This document shows, one piece after another, positions 24,360 to 32,499 of a stretch of DNA of 64,000 nt. The notes below the pieces were generated by a model. That model was not told the DNA's origin and searched no databases. It saw nothing but the letters and a program-made list of their open reading frames with translations. The position numbers and the translations under genes are program-made. The stretch lies in NCBI RefSeq assembly GCF_030816615.1, contig NZ_JAUSYD010000001.1, positions 1,364,001 to 1,428,000 on the forward strand. The letters run 5' to 3'. The DNA is from Streptomyces sp. B1I3. Lineage in GTDB: Bacteria > Actinomycetota > Actinomycetes > Streptomycetales > Streptomycetaceae. Each line of letters starts with the position of its first letter. Position 1 is the stretch's first letter.

Positions 24360-24527
24360 GTGGTGGGGAATCAGCAAGGCAGTCCGGCCGTGGCGCCGTC
24401 TGCCGGACCGGAACACGTGCAGGGACGTCGGCTGGGGCGGCGCAGGACGGGTCCGCTGGGCTGGGCACTGACAGCTCTCGCCATGCTCGTACTTCTGATC
24501 CTGGAACCGCTGCTCAGGACAGTGTGA
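24360..24527 (+). CDS. Small single-helix membrane peptide
   Basis: A 55-residue peptide. A polar, basic N-terminal half (HVQGRRLGRRRTGP) leads into one strong membrane helix, LGWALTALAMLVLLILEPLL, near the C-terminus. The GTG at 24360 is 9 bp after GAGGAG, a good ribosome site; the next codon is also GTG. It has the design of small tail-anchored membrane proteins; no family is recognised. Confidence 0.5.
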   Translation: MVGNQQGSPAVAPSAGPEHVQGRRLGRRRTGPLGWALTALAMLVLLILEPLLRTV

Positions 24528-24533
24528 CTGCTT

Positions 24534-24665
24534 GAACGCCCCCTCCCCTGCCGCTTCCCGGCGCGGGTGACCACCGTGAACGCCCTCTCCCTGTCGCTCT
24601 CCGGCGCAGGGTGACCACCGTGAACGCCCCCTGACACTGTCCGGGGCAGGGTGACTGCCCCTCCC
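24534..24665 (+). repeat. 44-bp tandem repeat, three copies
   Basis: Units begin with GAACGCCC at 24534, 24578 and 24622, exactly 44 bp apart. The first two run through CTCCC, CCGGCGC and GGGTGACCACCGT; the third is degenerate. The array fills the gap between the small membrane peptide and the YbaK-like gene and ends just before the latter's ribosome site. Confidence 0.8.
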
Positions 24666-24688
24666 CTCTCTCCACGAAGGACGCCACC

Positions 24689-25246
24689 GTGCCCCAGCAG
24701 CAGCCCATCGCGTTCCCCCAGCAGCCCGAGGGAGCGCCCGACAGTGCGTATCAGCGGCTCATGTCGCTGCTCGATGGACACGGCGCCCGGTACCGCGTCA
24801 TCGATCACGAGCCGGAAGGTCGCACCGAGGAGGTGTGCAGGCTCCGGGGCCAGCCGGTGGCGCAGGGGGCGAAGTGCCTCGTCGTCATGGTCAAGACCGG
24901 CAAGCGCACCAAGCGGTACTTCCTCGCGGTCGTCCCCGGCGACGCCAGGGTCGACCTGGCCGGCCTGAAGGCCCTCGCGGACGGCTCTTACGTCTCCTTC
25001 GCGTCGGCGGAACGGGCCGAGGAGTTGTCGGGCAGCGTCAGCGGCACGATTCTTCCGTTCAGCTTCCACCCGGACCTCGAACTCATCGTCGACCCGGGGG
25101 TGTTGAAGCACGAGGAGATGTTCTTCAACGCCGCACGGCTGGATCGCTCCCTGGCACTGAACACCGAGGACTACCACGCGCATCTGCGCCGCACCGGCGC
25201 GCGGATCGAGCCGATCGCCACCGGGGGCTCCGCGGACGCGCGGTGA
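24689..25246 (+). CDS. YbaK/prolyl-tRNA deacylase-like editing protein
   Basis: A 185-residue YbaK-fold protein. The conserved opening RYRVIDHEPEGRTEEVCRLRG leads to GAKCLVVMVKTGK, where the Lys is the position essential for deacylation in trans-editing enzymes, and GSVSGTILPFSFHPDLELIVD matches the G-x-x-x-P-F region. The family hydrolyses mischarged aminoacyl-tRNAs such as Cys- or Ala-tRNA(Pro); the exact specificity cannot be read from sequence. A Gln/Pro-rich 15-residue start is specific to this protein. The GTG at 24689 follows GAAGGA. The upstream 44-bp repeats are part of its leader. Confidence 0.78.
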   Translation: MPQQQPIAFPQQPEGAPDSAYQRLMSLLDGHGARYRVIDHEPEGRTEEVCRLRGQPVAQGAKCLVVMVKTGKRTKRYFLAVVPGDARVDLAGLKALADGSYVSFASAERAEELSGSVSGTILPFSFHPDLELIVDPGVLKHEEMFFNAARLDRSLALNTEDYHAHLRRTGARIEPIATGGSADAR

Positions 25247-25357
25247 CGATCAGGCGCGAGCCGGGAGCGTGCCGGCCGCGTGCCGGCCGCGTGGGGCGGC
25301 GGATCAGGAGCGGAAGCCGCGCCACCCATGGCCCGATGGCCGAACGGGCTGCGCAGG

Positions 25358-26917
25358 CTATGGCAGCCCGGGACCCGCATGCACGTCGGCCGCCCGCAGC
25401 CCTGGGTATGCACGCACGTCGGCTGCCGGGTGGTCGGGGCCCGCACGCACGTCGGCCGCCGGGCGCCCAGGGCCCGACAGCAGGTAACCGCGGAACTCCC
25501 CTCCCCCGCGGGTGTGCGGCAGACGGATGAAACGCCGGCCGGCGACGAAGCCGGGCGGCTCGGCACCGCCGGACACGAGGACGACCGTCGGGACCTCGCG
25601 CGCAGCGTCGCGGAGAGCTTCGGGGGACGTACTCGCGTCATGGCCACCGGTCTGACGCGAGGAGCAACCGGCGTAGTACGCGATCGGGACGGCCTGGTCC
25701 CCGCTGACCACACACGGCGGACGCACCCCCTGCCGGTTCAGCGCGCCGGCGACCGCGGCGAAGTCGGCCGTCGTGGCACGGCTCGTGCGGATCACATGGC
25801 TGAGGACGGAGAGCTGCACGGTGAGGTGGCTCGCCAGGACCAGCGCGAGTGCGACGACGCCTGCCGGCCGCCGGGCGTGCCACAGCCGCGTGAACAGGTG
25901 GACCACACCCTCGGCCGCCGCCACGGCCAGCAGCGCATAGGCGGGCAGCAGGAAGCGCGGCGCGGCGTACTCGACCAGGAACAGGTAGGGCACCGCCATC
26001 GACGCCCCCGTCGCCGCGGCCGGCAGAACGGCGAAGCCGCGGTTCGCCCGGCGGGCGGCGAGGATTCCGGCGACCGGGACCACGGGCAGCAGCGCCCACC
26101 ACACCGCCGTGGCCGGGCTCTCCCACGGGATGTCGCAGGGTCGGCACAGCGTCCGCCCCGCCAGGGCACGCAGGTGGTCGTCCACGGCGATGTTCCATCC
26201 GAGCCCGCCTTGGATCTCTCCGGCCCTGTGGAGCCGGGCGCTCAGGCCCCCGTAGTGGGCGTACGCCTCGGCCGTCCAGGGCGCGCAGCCCGCCACGAGC
26301 CCGGCGGCGATCGCCGCGCACATGCCCGGCCGGCGCCGGCCGGGCAGCAGCATCACGAGGGCCAACGGCATTGCCAGCCAGAAGCCGTCGGCAGGGCGCA
26401 TCAGGGCGACCATGGCGACCGCCGCCCCGGCACCGGCCGGCTCCACCCATCCGGCAGGGCCGCGCGCGGCTCGTACGACCCAGCCGGTGGCGGCCAGGGC
26501 TCCGAAGGCGCACCAGAGGTTCGGCATCGCAGCCGGGCCGTAGAAGAGGGTCGGCCACAAGCCCGCGAACAGCGCGCCGGCGCAGGCGAGTACGGGCACG
26601 GGCAGCACCGTGCGCCAGATCCGCAGGACGACGACCAGTGCGAGGGCGGACAGCACGGCGAGGTAGATCCGCAGCAGTGTGGTGGAACCGGTGAGTGCCG
26701 CCGCTGGGGCGACCAGGTAGGAGATACCCCGGGCGCGTGGTGCGCTGAAGAACGCGGGGGGAGCGTTGCCACCGACCTGGCTGACGTAGACCGTCTCGTC
26801 CCAGGCCAGGCCGGACCCCGGTGCGACGAGAGCCAGTTGGAGGGCGAGGAAGACCACGGCGACGGCCGTCAGCCACGGCAGCGGCCGGGTGGCCCACCGG
26901 GAACGGCGGGCGTTCAC
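25358..26917 (-). CDS. Polytopic GT-C-type glycosyltransferase with repeat tail
   Basis: A 519-residue membrane protein with about ten predicted helices. The first helix is followed by LAWDETVYVSQ, an acidic pair in the first external loop as in GT-C polyprenyl-phosphate-sugar transferases, and long hydrophobic stretches such as LLRIYLAVLSALALVVVLRIW. The soluble C-terminal part has CVVSGDQAVPIAYYAGC. The last 36 residues repeat PAADVRA/AADVHA every 10-12 residues and are probably a recent expansion. It likely transfers a lipid-linked sugar outside the membrane; the acceptor is unknown. The GTG at 26917 is chosen because the frame upstream is low-complexity; no clear ribosome site is seen, so the start is uncertain. 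Confidence 0.6.
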   Translation of the reverse strand: MNARRSRWATRPLPWLTAVAVVFLALQLALVAPGSGLAWDETVYVSQVGGNAPPAFFSAPRARGISYLVAPAAALTGSTTLLRIYLAVLSALALVVVLRIWRTVLPVPVLACAGALFAGLWPTLFYGPAAMPNLWCAFGALAATGWVVRAARGPAGWVEPAGAGAAVAMVALMRPADGFWLAMPLALVMLLPGRRRPGMCAAIAAGLVAGCAPWTAEAYAHYGGLSARLHRAGEIQGGLGWNIAVDDHLRALAGRTLCRPCDIPWESPATAVWWALLPVVPVAGILAARRANRGFAVLPAAATGASMAVPYLFLVEYAAPRFLLPAYALLAVAAAEGVVHLFTRLWHARRPAGVVALALVLASHLTVQLSVLSHVIRTSRATTADFAAVAGALNRQGVRPPCVVSGDQAVPIAYYAGCSSRQTGGHDASTSPEALRDAAREVPTVVLVSGGAEPPGFVAGRRFIRLPHTRGGGEFRGYLLSGPGRPAADVRAGPDHPAADVRAYPGLRAADVHAGPGLP

Positions 26918-27149
26918 GGCTGTCGGGCCCGGGCCCCGTCGCCCGCATGCCTCCGAACCGGCTTCCCGGTGACGCCCGTTGGCGTCGTGAGCGCCGTGCA
27001 CCCTGTCGCCGGTTCGCACTACCTGCCCCCTCGCTCCGCCCGTGCGCCGGCATTGACGCACAGTGGGTGGACGCCAGGTCAACGACAGGGGCGGGCGTGG
27101 GTCACGGCATCCGCACCGGGCGAAACGCCTGACTGTCAGACCCCCGTCC

Positions 27150-27155
27150 TACAGT
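27150..27155 (+). promoter_or_regulatory. -10 element TACAGT of a leaderless gene
   Basis: TACAGT ends 6 bp before the ATG at 27162. Transcription normally starts about 7 bp after the -10, that is at the A of the ATG. No clear -35 is visible. Confidence 0.45.
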
Positions 27156-27161
27156 GCACGC

Positions 27162-27356
27162 ATGGACGTCAACGACCCGCAGCAGGTAGGTATCGCCTTC
27201 GCCGAGATCGTCCTCGGCGTCACGGTGAGCGACGATCCGCCGGACCCCTCGTCCGCGCTCGGCCGCGTCAGAGCGTTCACCGAGAAGTACGGCGAGGACG
27301 CGCTCAGACCGGAGCACTTCACGGCGGCGCGGGAAGGACGCCCCCTGCTGCCGTGA
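27162..27356 (+). CDS. Small conserved hypothetical protein
   Basis: A 64-residue acidic protein (MDVNDPQQVGIAFAEIVLG, then DDPPDPSSALGRVRAFTEKYGEDALRPEHF). It has a helical look and no membrane segment. There is no ribosome site before the ATG, but a -10-like TACAGT sits exactly where a leaderless transcript would begin. Codon third positions are G/C-rich throughout. It is divergent from the glycosyltransferase gene. Function unknown. Confidence 0.6.
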   Translation: MDVNDPQQVGIAFAEIVLGVTVSDDPPDPSSALGRVRAFTEKYGEDALRPEHFTAAREGRPLLP

Positions 27357-27588
27357 GTGCCGCTCGCACGAGGACGTCGAGGGCCGGGCACCCCGGCATG
27401 CACCACCCGGTCCGCCGCCCGTCCGTCCCTGAAGGCCGGGGACGGGGCGGTGTTTCCGGGCCCATGAGGTCCGGGTGGTGGCCCGGTCCCGTGCAACCCG
27501 TCTTCGTCCACCCGGTTCGGACTCCACCTCCCGCGTCCCCGGCTTGTATGGGCGAGCCCGGCACGGTCCGTCGTCCCGAGAGCGTCGT

Positions 27589-27626
27589 GGGGGGTATCAC
27601 CCAGGGCCCCCTGGGGGATACCCCCC
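27589..27626. repeat. Strong hairpin GGGGGGTATC...GATACCCCCC
   Basis: The arms GGGGGGTATC and GATACCCCCC are exact complements, with inner CCCAGGG/CCCTGGG continuing the stem. It lies alone in the 370-bp gap 27357-27726 between the small gene and GtrA. It may terminate the leaderless gene or be a dispersed repeat. Nothing else in the gap looks like a gene. Confidence 0.6.
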
Positions 27627-27726
27627 ACCGAAGTCGGGGACTGGCAGGGTCGTGTGGATGATGTGCGGTTCCTAGATTGTGGGGTGGAATCGAAGCACCG
27701 TTCCAGACACCTCCGGAGGCTCCCCC

Positions 27727-28239
27727 GTGACCGCCCCTGCACAGCGATCCCACGACCGGCCGGCACCCACGGCCCACTCGCTCGTCGCGGCGTTCGTGCG
27801 CTTCGTCGTCTGCGGCGGCGGCGTGGGGCTGGCCAGCAGTGGGGTGCTCGTGCTGCTCAGCGGGTCGATGCCGATGATGGTCGCCAATGCCCTGATCACC
27901 GTGGTGTCCACCGTGGTGGCGACCGAGCTGCACAGCCGGATATCGTTCCGGAGCGAGCGCCGGGGCTGGGGCGTGCACCTGCAGTCCGGGCTGACGGTGG
28001 CCGTCAGTTACGCGTTCACGACAGGGGCCCTCCTCGTGCTGCACTCCGTGCAGTCCGCACCGTCGGCTCTGGTCGAGCAGAGCGTCTACCTCTCGGCCTC
28101 GGCGCTCGCCGGAGTCGGCCGGTTCGCGCTGCTGCGGGTCGTCGTCTTCGCCAGGCCGATAACCCTGACGGCGGCCGCGGCCGAGGCGGGAGCGGTCGAC
28201 GGCATCGCCGCCCCCGGCCGTCTCGCCATGGCAGCCTGA
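27727..28239 (+). CDS. GtrA-family membrane protein
   Basis: A 170-residue protein with four membrane helices. The first block, VAAFVRFVVCGGGVGLASSGVLVLL, and the RFALLRVVVFA close to the end are characteristic of GtrA proteins, which move lipid-linked sugars across the membrane or assist such transfer. A GT-C-type glycosyltransferase lies 0.8 kb away on the opposite strand and could be its functional partner. The GTG at 27727 follows GGAGG by 7 bp; an in-frame ATG at 27679 adds a polar leader and was rejected. Confidence 0.8.
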   Translation: MTAPAQRSHDRPAPTAHSLVAAFVRFVVCGGGVGLASSGVLVLLSGSMPMMVANALITVVSTVVATELHSRISFRSERRGWGVHLQSGLTVAVSYAFTTGALLVLHSVQSAPSALVEQSVYLSASALAGVGRFALLRVVVFARPITLTAAAAEAGAVDGIAAPGRLAMAA

Positions 28240-28270
28240 ACCGCCTGATGTCCCGCTCGTGCGCCCCGGT

Positions 28271-28804
28271 TCACCTCGTCCTGCGCAGCTGTTCGGCAGC
28301 CGCTTCGCCACTGTGGCTGTCGTGGGAGAGCAGAGCCCAGAGGAGACAGCCGAAGGACGCGGTGTGCAGGAGGGCGCGGACCGTGTTCCACCTGACCCAC
28401 CGGGCCTCGAAGGCGACTCGGGCCGCGTGGAGCCGGTCGGAGGAGGCGTCGAGCGGCACCTTGTCGAGTGCGTCGTTGAGGGGCACGTTCTGTGCGCCCG
28501 TGACGAGGAAAGCGGCGAGGTACAGCACCAGCGCGGCGATGGTCCAGGTCAGGGCCCCCGGCCTCTCACCACGTGCGGACAGGACCGCGGCGAGCACCAG
28601 CAGGGGCAGGGGCAGGAGGAACGGCGTCATGAACCAGCCGTTGATGATCGACCGGTTGATGTGGTGCATGGCCTGTACGAAGCCGTGGTCGTCCGTGCGT
28701 GCCAGGCCGGGCATGACCGCGTAGGCGAATGCGGTGAACAGTCCGGCCATCAGGCCGGTGCACAGGGTGGCCAGGAGCAGTGATGCGGTGTGCAGTGTCT
28801 TCAC
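28271..28804 (-). CDS. DUF1772 (anthrone oxygenase-like) membrane protein
   Basis: A 177-residue protein with four membrane helices, beginning LLLATLCTGLMAGLFTAFAYAVMPGL and containing FVQAMHHINRSIIN and NVPLNDAL, the typical DUF1772 blocks. Some relatives act as anthrone oxygenases in polyketide pathways; most are uncharacterised, so no substrate is claimed. The His pair in MHHIN is the likely functional centre. It starts with GTG at 28804 and converges on GtrA, with 31 bp between the stops. Confidence 0.8.
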   Translation of the reverse strand: MKTLHTASLLLATLCTGLMAGLFTAFAYAVMPGLARTDDHGFVQAMHHINRSIINGWFMTPFLLPLPLLVLAAVLSARGERPGALTWTIAALVLYLAAFLVTGAQNVPLNDALDKVPLDASSDRLHAARVAFEARWVRWNTVRALLHTASFGCLLWALLSHDSHSGEAAAEQLRRTR

Positions 28805-29126
28805 GCACGCTCCGATTCCGGCGGGTGATCCGTTCGGCGGACTGGACGATGACGCCGTGGTGGTCGGTGACCTGAAGAGGCGTTCACCTCAGGGCTCTTC
28901 ACGCAGCGGCATCGTAATCTCGGCGCCTTCGGCTCGCAGCCGCTTTTCCTCAGGACGATGCCGGCGGTGGCGTCCTCGTGGCCTAGGTGAGTGGTGACAG
29001 GTCGATGTCGCTCGTGGCGGGAAGCGGTGCGCCGAGGCGCTCGCCGACTTCCCGGAGACGGTCGGCCTGTTCGCATGGGGATGAGCGTGGCGACGAGCCG
29101 AAACAGGACTCCTCTACGATCACCGC
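28805..29126. other. 322-bp gap between divergent genes
   Basis: No convincing gene. It ends with TACGAT (29115-29120), a -10-like element exactly 7 bp before the GTG of the response regulator. A minus-strand stretch ending at 28983 (REVGERLGAPLPATSDIDL) looks protein-like but has no start and may be a gene remnant. Confidence 0.4.
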
Positions 29127-29852
29127 GTGTGCGCACATGTGGTGGTCGCGGAAGACGACGCGAAACAGGCCGAGCTCGTACGCCGTTACCTCGAACGCGA
29201 GGGGTATGCGGTGACCGTGGTCGGCGACGGCCTCGCCGCCCTCGAACAAGTCCGGCAGGAGTCGCCTGACCTGCTCATCCTCGACGTGATGATGCCGCGG
29301 GCCGACGGACTGGACGTGGTGCGCGTGCTTCGTGCCGAGGAACGCGAGCTGGCGGTGCTCATGCTGACCGCCCGGTCCACGGAGGACGACCTGCTGCTCG
29401 GTCTCGACCTGGGCGCGGACGACTACATGACGAAGCCGTACAGTCCGCGCGAGCTGATGGCACGCGTCCGCACCCTGCTGCGGCGCAGTCGGCGGGGTGC
29501 GGATCCGGTGCGCGACGACGGGGCGTTGCGGGTGGGGGCGCTCGCCGTCGACCCCGTACGGCACGAGGTGTCCGTCGACGGCGTGCACGTCGAATGCACC
29601 CCGGGGGAGTTCCGGCTCCTCGCCGCGCTGGCCGCCGAGCCCGACCGGGTCTTCACCCGGGAGCAGCTGCTCGCTGAACTGCACGGATTCGGCCGGTACA
29701 TCAGCAGCCGTACCGTCGACGTCCACATCATGAATCTGCGCAAGAAGATCGAGCCCGCGCCCCGGCGGCCGGTCCGGCTGCTCACCGTCTTCGGGGTCGG
29801 GTACAAGCTGACGGACCCTCGAAAGGGGCCCTCGCATGCGTCGGCGCGGTAG
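29127..29852 (+). CDS. OmpR-family response regulator
   Basis: A 241-residue regulator. The receiver domain has the acidic pocket VVAEDDAKQ, the phosphorylation Asp in LLILDVMMPRADG, Thr in MLTARST and Lys in MTKPYSP. The C-terminal winged helix has RHEVSVDG, FTREQLLAELHG and RTVDVHIMNLRKKIE. It is followed by its histidine kinase with a 17-bp overlap. The GTG at 29127 has no ribosome site, and a -10-like TACGAT ends 6 bp upstream, so the message is probably leaderless. A direct repeat before the next gene (31922-31943) is a good target. Confidence 0.9.
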   Translation: MCAHVVVAEDDAKQAELVRRYLEREGYAVTVVGDGLAALEQVRQESPDLLILDVMMPRADGLDVVRVLRAEERELAVLMLTARSTEDDLLLGLDLGADDYMTKPYSPRELMARVRTLLRRSRRGADPVRDDGALRVGALAVDPVRHEVSVDGVHVECTPGEFRLLAALAAEPDRVFTREQLLAELHGFGRYISSRTVDVHIMNLRKKIEPAPRRPVRLLTVFGVGYKLTDPRKGPSHASAR

Positions 29853-31911
29853 GAGCGCAGGGCCGGACGGTCCACGGCGGCGCGGTGCGAGCGCAGAGGC
29901 GGACGGTCCACGGCGGCGCGGCAAGGGGATGGAGGCGGACGGTCGCCGGCTTCCGCTCCGCAGGAGTCTGCTGGGCCGGATGCTGGCCGTATCGGCGCTG
30001 GTGGCCTCCTGTTCGGTCGCCGCGACCGCCTGGCTGGCCGTGCAGACCACGTCCGGCGCGATCGAACAGGAACAGGGTGAGAACCTGACCGCCGGTGCCC
30101 GGATCCACGACACCCTGCTCGGTTACGCGGCGCGGCATCCGACCTGGGACGGAGTCGGGGCGACCGTCCGCGAGCTGGCCGACGCCTCGGACCGCAGGAT
30201 CACGCTGACCACGCAGGGCCGGGAGATCCTCGCCGATTCCGCCTCCCCCTCCCCGCTGCCACCGGCTCTGCCGCCACAGGCGTCGGCGGTGGTGGACCCC
30301 CTCTCCGTGGATGCGGCCCCGACGGCCGGGACGCCGGTGGCCGTCTCCATGTCCGGCCCCGGCGGGGCGTTCACCTCCAGGAACGACCGTGTCGATCCTC
30401 GCGCCGTGGGGCCGTTCCGCCTGCCCGCGGCGGAACGGCGTTCGTTGCGGCGCACCGCCGAGGAGACCACGCGGTGTCTCAACGAGAACGGGATCGCCTC
30501 TGACGTCGTCGACGGTCCGAGCGGGCGCCCCCGCATCCAGCTCGTGGGGAACGACCCCGAGCGCATGCTGGGCACCCGGTGCGCGACCGATGCCCTCGAC
30601 AGCCCGACCGGCACGGAGGAGAAGGCGCTCACCGCTCTGAACGCCCTCGTCGACGCGTGCCTGGACCGGCAGGGACGCGAGCCCGTACGCCTCGGTCTGG
30701 ACCTGGCGTGGGGTACGGACCGCGAGGCGGGCACCGCGGTACCGGTTCCCCAGGAGGCGGCGGACCCGGTGACCGCGATGCCCCGGCCGACTTCGATGCC
30801 GGTGCCGGTGCCCTCGGCGGCTCCGAGGGTCCGCGACAGTGCCGACGAGCGGGCCGTCGACTCGTGCGTCGGCAGCGCGCGGCGTGAACAACTCGGCTCC
30901 TACGTCGCCTCGCCCGCACTGTTGTTCATCAGCGGCCCGGCCGGCACATCGGTCCCCGGTCTCGACCTCTCCCCCGCCAACACGGCGAAGATCGCCGGTG
31001 TCGCGGCGCTCGTCCTGGCCCTGACCGTCGGCGCGTCGGTCTTCGCCGGGATCCGGCTCGTGCGGCCGCTGCGCGCGCTGACAGGCGCAGCCCAGCGCAT
31101 GCGGGACGGCTTGGCCGCCGGGTCCGAACCGGTCGTGGTCGCGTCGGACAACGAGATCGGACGGCTCGCCAGGGCCTTCAACGACATGTCCGCACACCGC
31201 GCACGGCTGGAGCAGCAGCGCAAGGTGATGGTCAGTGACGTCGCCCATGAGCTGAGGACCCCGCTGAGCAACATCCGGGGCTGGCTGGAGGGTGCGCAGG
31301 ACGGCGTCGCCGCCCCCGACGCGGCGTTCGTCTCCTCCCTCCTGGAGGAGGCGGTCCAGCTGCAGCACATCATCGACGACCTGCAGGACCTGTCGGCGGC
31401 GGACGCGGGAGTGCTGCGTCTGCACCCGGAACCGGTACGGATCGGCGAGTTGCTCACCCATGTCGCCGCGGCCCACCAGGCGCAGGCCGATGCGGCCGGG
31501 GTGAGCCTGACGGTCGCCGCGGGTCTGCCCGCACCCACGCTCACCGCCGATCCCGTACGGCTGCGGCAGGCCGTGGGGAACCTGGTCTCCAACGCGGTGC
31601 GCCACACCCCTGCGGGCGGCCGTGTGACCCTGCGCGCGTACGCCGACGAGTCCGGCGAGGCGGTGGGGGTGGAGGTGGCCGACACCGGTTCCGGAATTGC
31701 GCCCGACAACCTTCCGTACGTCTTCGACCGGTTCTGGCGGGCCGAGAAGTCCCGCAGCCGCCGCACCGGCGGGAGTGGGCTGGGCCTGGCGATCGTCCGC
31801 AAGCTCGCCGAGGCGCACGGCGGAACGGCCGGGGTGGTCAGCACGGTGGGTGAGGGGTCGGTGTTCACGCTGCGGCTGCCGGCGGCAGGCCCTGATGCCC
31901 TGATGCGATGA
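29836..31911 (+). CDS. Sensor histidine kinase with large extracytoplasmic domain
   Basis: A 691-residue membrane kinase. A basic, repeat-containing leader (two copies of ADGPRRRG within residues 9-30) precedes a first helix (LLGRMLAVSALVASCSVAATAWLA span, near 46-68). Residues 70-380 are extracytoplasmic and Pro/Ala-rich, with Cys at three places. A second helix (VAALVLALTVGASVFAGIRLV) leads to a HAMP domain, the H-box DVAHELRTPLSNIRG with phospho-His near 471, and an ATPase domain with NLVSNAVRHT, DTGSGI and GGSGLGLAIVRKLAEAHGG. It partners the upstream regulator. The ATG at 29836 has AAGGGG upstream; an internal ATG at 29929 is an alternative. Confidence 0.9.
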   Translation: MRRRGRSAGPDGPRRRGASAEADGPRRRGKGMEADGRRLPLRRSLLGRMLAVSALVASCSVAATAWLAVQTTSGAIEQEQGENLTAGARIHDTLLGYAARHPTWDGVGATVRELADASDRRITLTTQGREILADSASPSPLPPALPPQASAVVDPLSVDAAPTAGTPVAVSMSGPGGAFTSRNDRVDPRAVGPFRLPAAERRSLRRTAEETTRCLNENGIASDVVDGPSGRPRIQLVGNDPERMLGTRCATDALDSPTGTEEKALTALNALVDACLDRQGREPVRLGLDLAWGTDREAGTAVPVPQEAADPVTAMPRPTSMPVPVPSAAPRVRDSADERAVDSCVGSARREQLGSYVASPALLFISGPAGTSVPGLDLSPANTAKIAGVAALVLALTVGASVFAGIRLVRPLRALTGAAQRMRDGLAAGSEPVVVASDNEIGRLARAFNDMSAHRARLEQQRKVMVSDVAHELRTPLSNIRGWLEGAQDGVAAPDAAFVSSLLEEAVQLQHIIDDLQDLSAADAGVLRLHPEPVRIGELLTHVAAAHQAQADAAGVSLTVAAGLPAPTLTADPVRLRQAVGNLVSNAVRHTPAGGRVTLRAYADESGEAVGVEVADTGSGIAPDNLPYVFDRFWRAEKSRSRRTGGSGLGLAIVRKLAEAHGGTAGVVSTVGEGSVFTLRLPAAGPDALMR

Positions 31912-31921
31912 ACACAGCGTT

Positions 31922-31943
31922 CTGACAGCTTCCTCACAACTCC
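31922..31943 (+). promoter_or_regulatory. Putative response-regulator box (direct repeat)
   Basis: CTGACAGCTTC and CTCACAACTCC lie head to tail with an 11-bp period and 8 of 11 identities, the geometry of OmpR-type binding sites. The box begins 11 bp after the kinase stop, about 85 bp before the secreted-protein gene, so the two-component pair probably activates the sortase unit. Confidence 0.45.
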
Positions 31944-32026
31944 GGTCCAGGCTGTCGGCATGCCCGGCGCCCGCCGCGCAACGGCGCGGCGGGCACCAAC
32001 GACGCCGGGCGGATTCGGAGTCGTCC

Positions 32027-32419
32027 ATGTCGTCCCGTTCAACCCTGCGCACCGCCCTTCTCGGCCTCGTCGCCGCGGGCGCGGTGCTCGCACCCGCAGC
32101 CTCGGCGGTAGCGTCCGACTCGCCCAAGCCGGCCGCCACCGCGGCCGACCGTACGGCCACGCCCTCGCCCGTGCCCGAGGGCACCGAGCCGACGGAGGCC
32201 CCCCAGGCCGCCGAGCCGTCGACGGCCCCCGCACCCGCGCGGGCGGAGGCGGACCGCACGCCCGCCCTGCCGCGCGGCGGCGTCGCCGCCGGTGAGCGCC
32301 CGGTCGTGGGCACGGACGCCGCCACCACGCTCTACGGACCGGCCGCGGGCGCCGTCCTGCTGGCCGGCGTGGCCACGTTCGTGCTGCGCCGCCGGTCCGC
32401 CGCGCACCGTAACGGCTGA
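32027..32419 (+). CDS. Secreted, C-terminally anchored protein (sortase substrate candidate)
   Basis: A 130-residue envelope protein. A signal peptide (cut near SAVASDS) is followed by about 60 residues of Pro/Thr/Ala/Glu-rich, disordered sequence. The C-terminus has a membrane helix, AAGAVLLAGVATFVL, and a positive stop, RRRSAAHRNG, exactly like a cell-wall sorting signal. No LPxTG or LAxTG is present; an LPRGG lies about 50 residues from the end, where the sorting motif should be. The sortase gene follows 80 bp later, making this its likely substrate or partner. Possible promoter under the upstream two-component pair. Confidence 0.65.
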   Translation: MSSRSTLRTALLGLVAAGAVLAPAASAVASDSPKPAATAADRTATPSPVPEGTEPTEAPQAAEPSTAPAPARAEADRTPALPRGGVAAGERPVVGTDAATTLYGPAAGAVLLAGVATFVLRRRSAAHRNG

Positions 32420-32499
32420 TCCGCCACGGGTGGCGTCGCCCCGCGTGCGGGGCGGCGCCACCCGCCGTTTCCCCCGCCCGTCCGACGCACGGAGCCTCC

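Noticed and set aside
28983..29126. Minus-strand protein-like end (REVGERLGAPLPATSDIDL)
   Set aside because: No start or domain; overlaps the promoter of the response regulator. Possibly a remnant, not supported as a gene.
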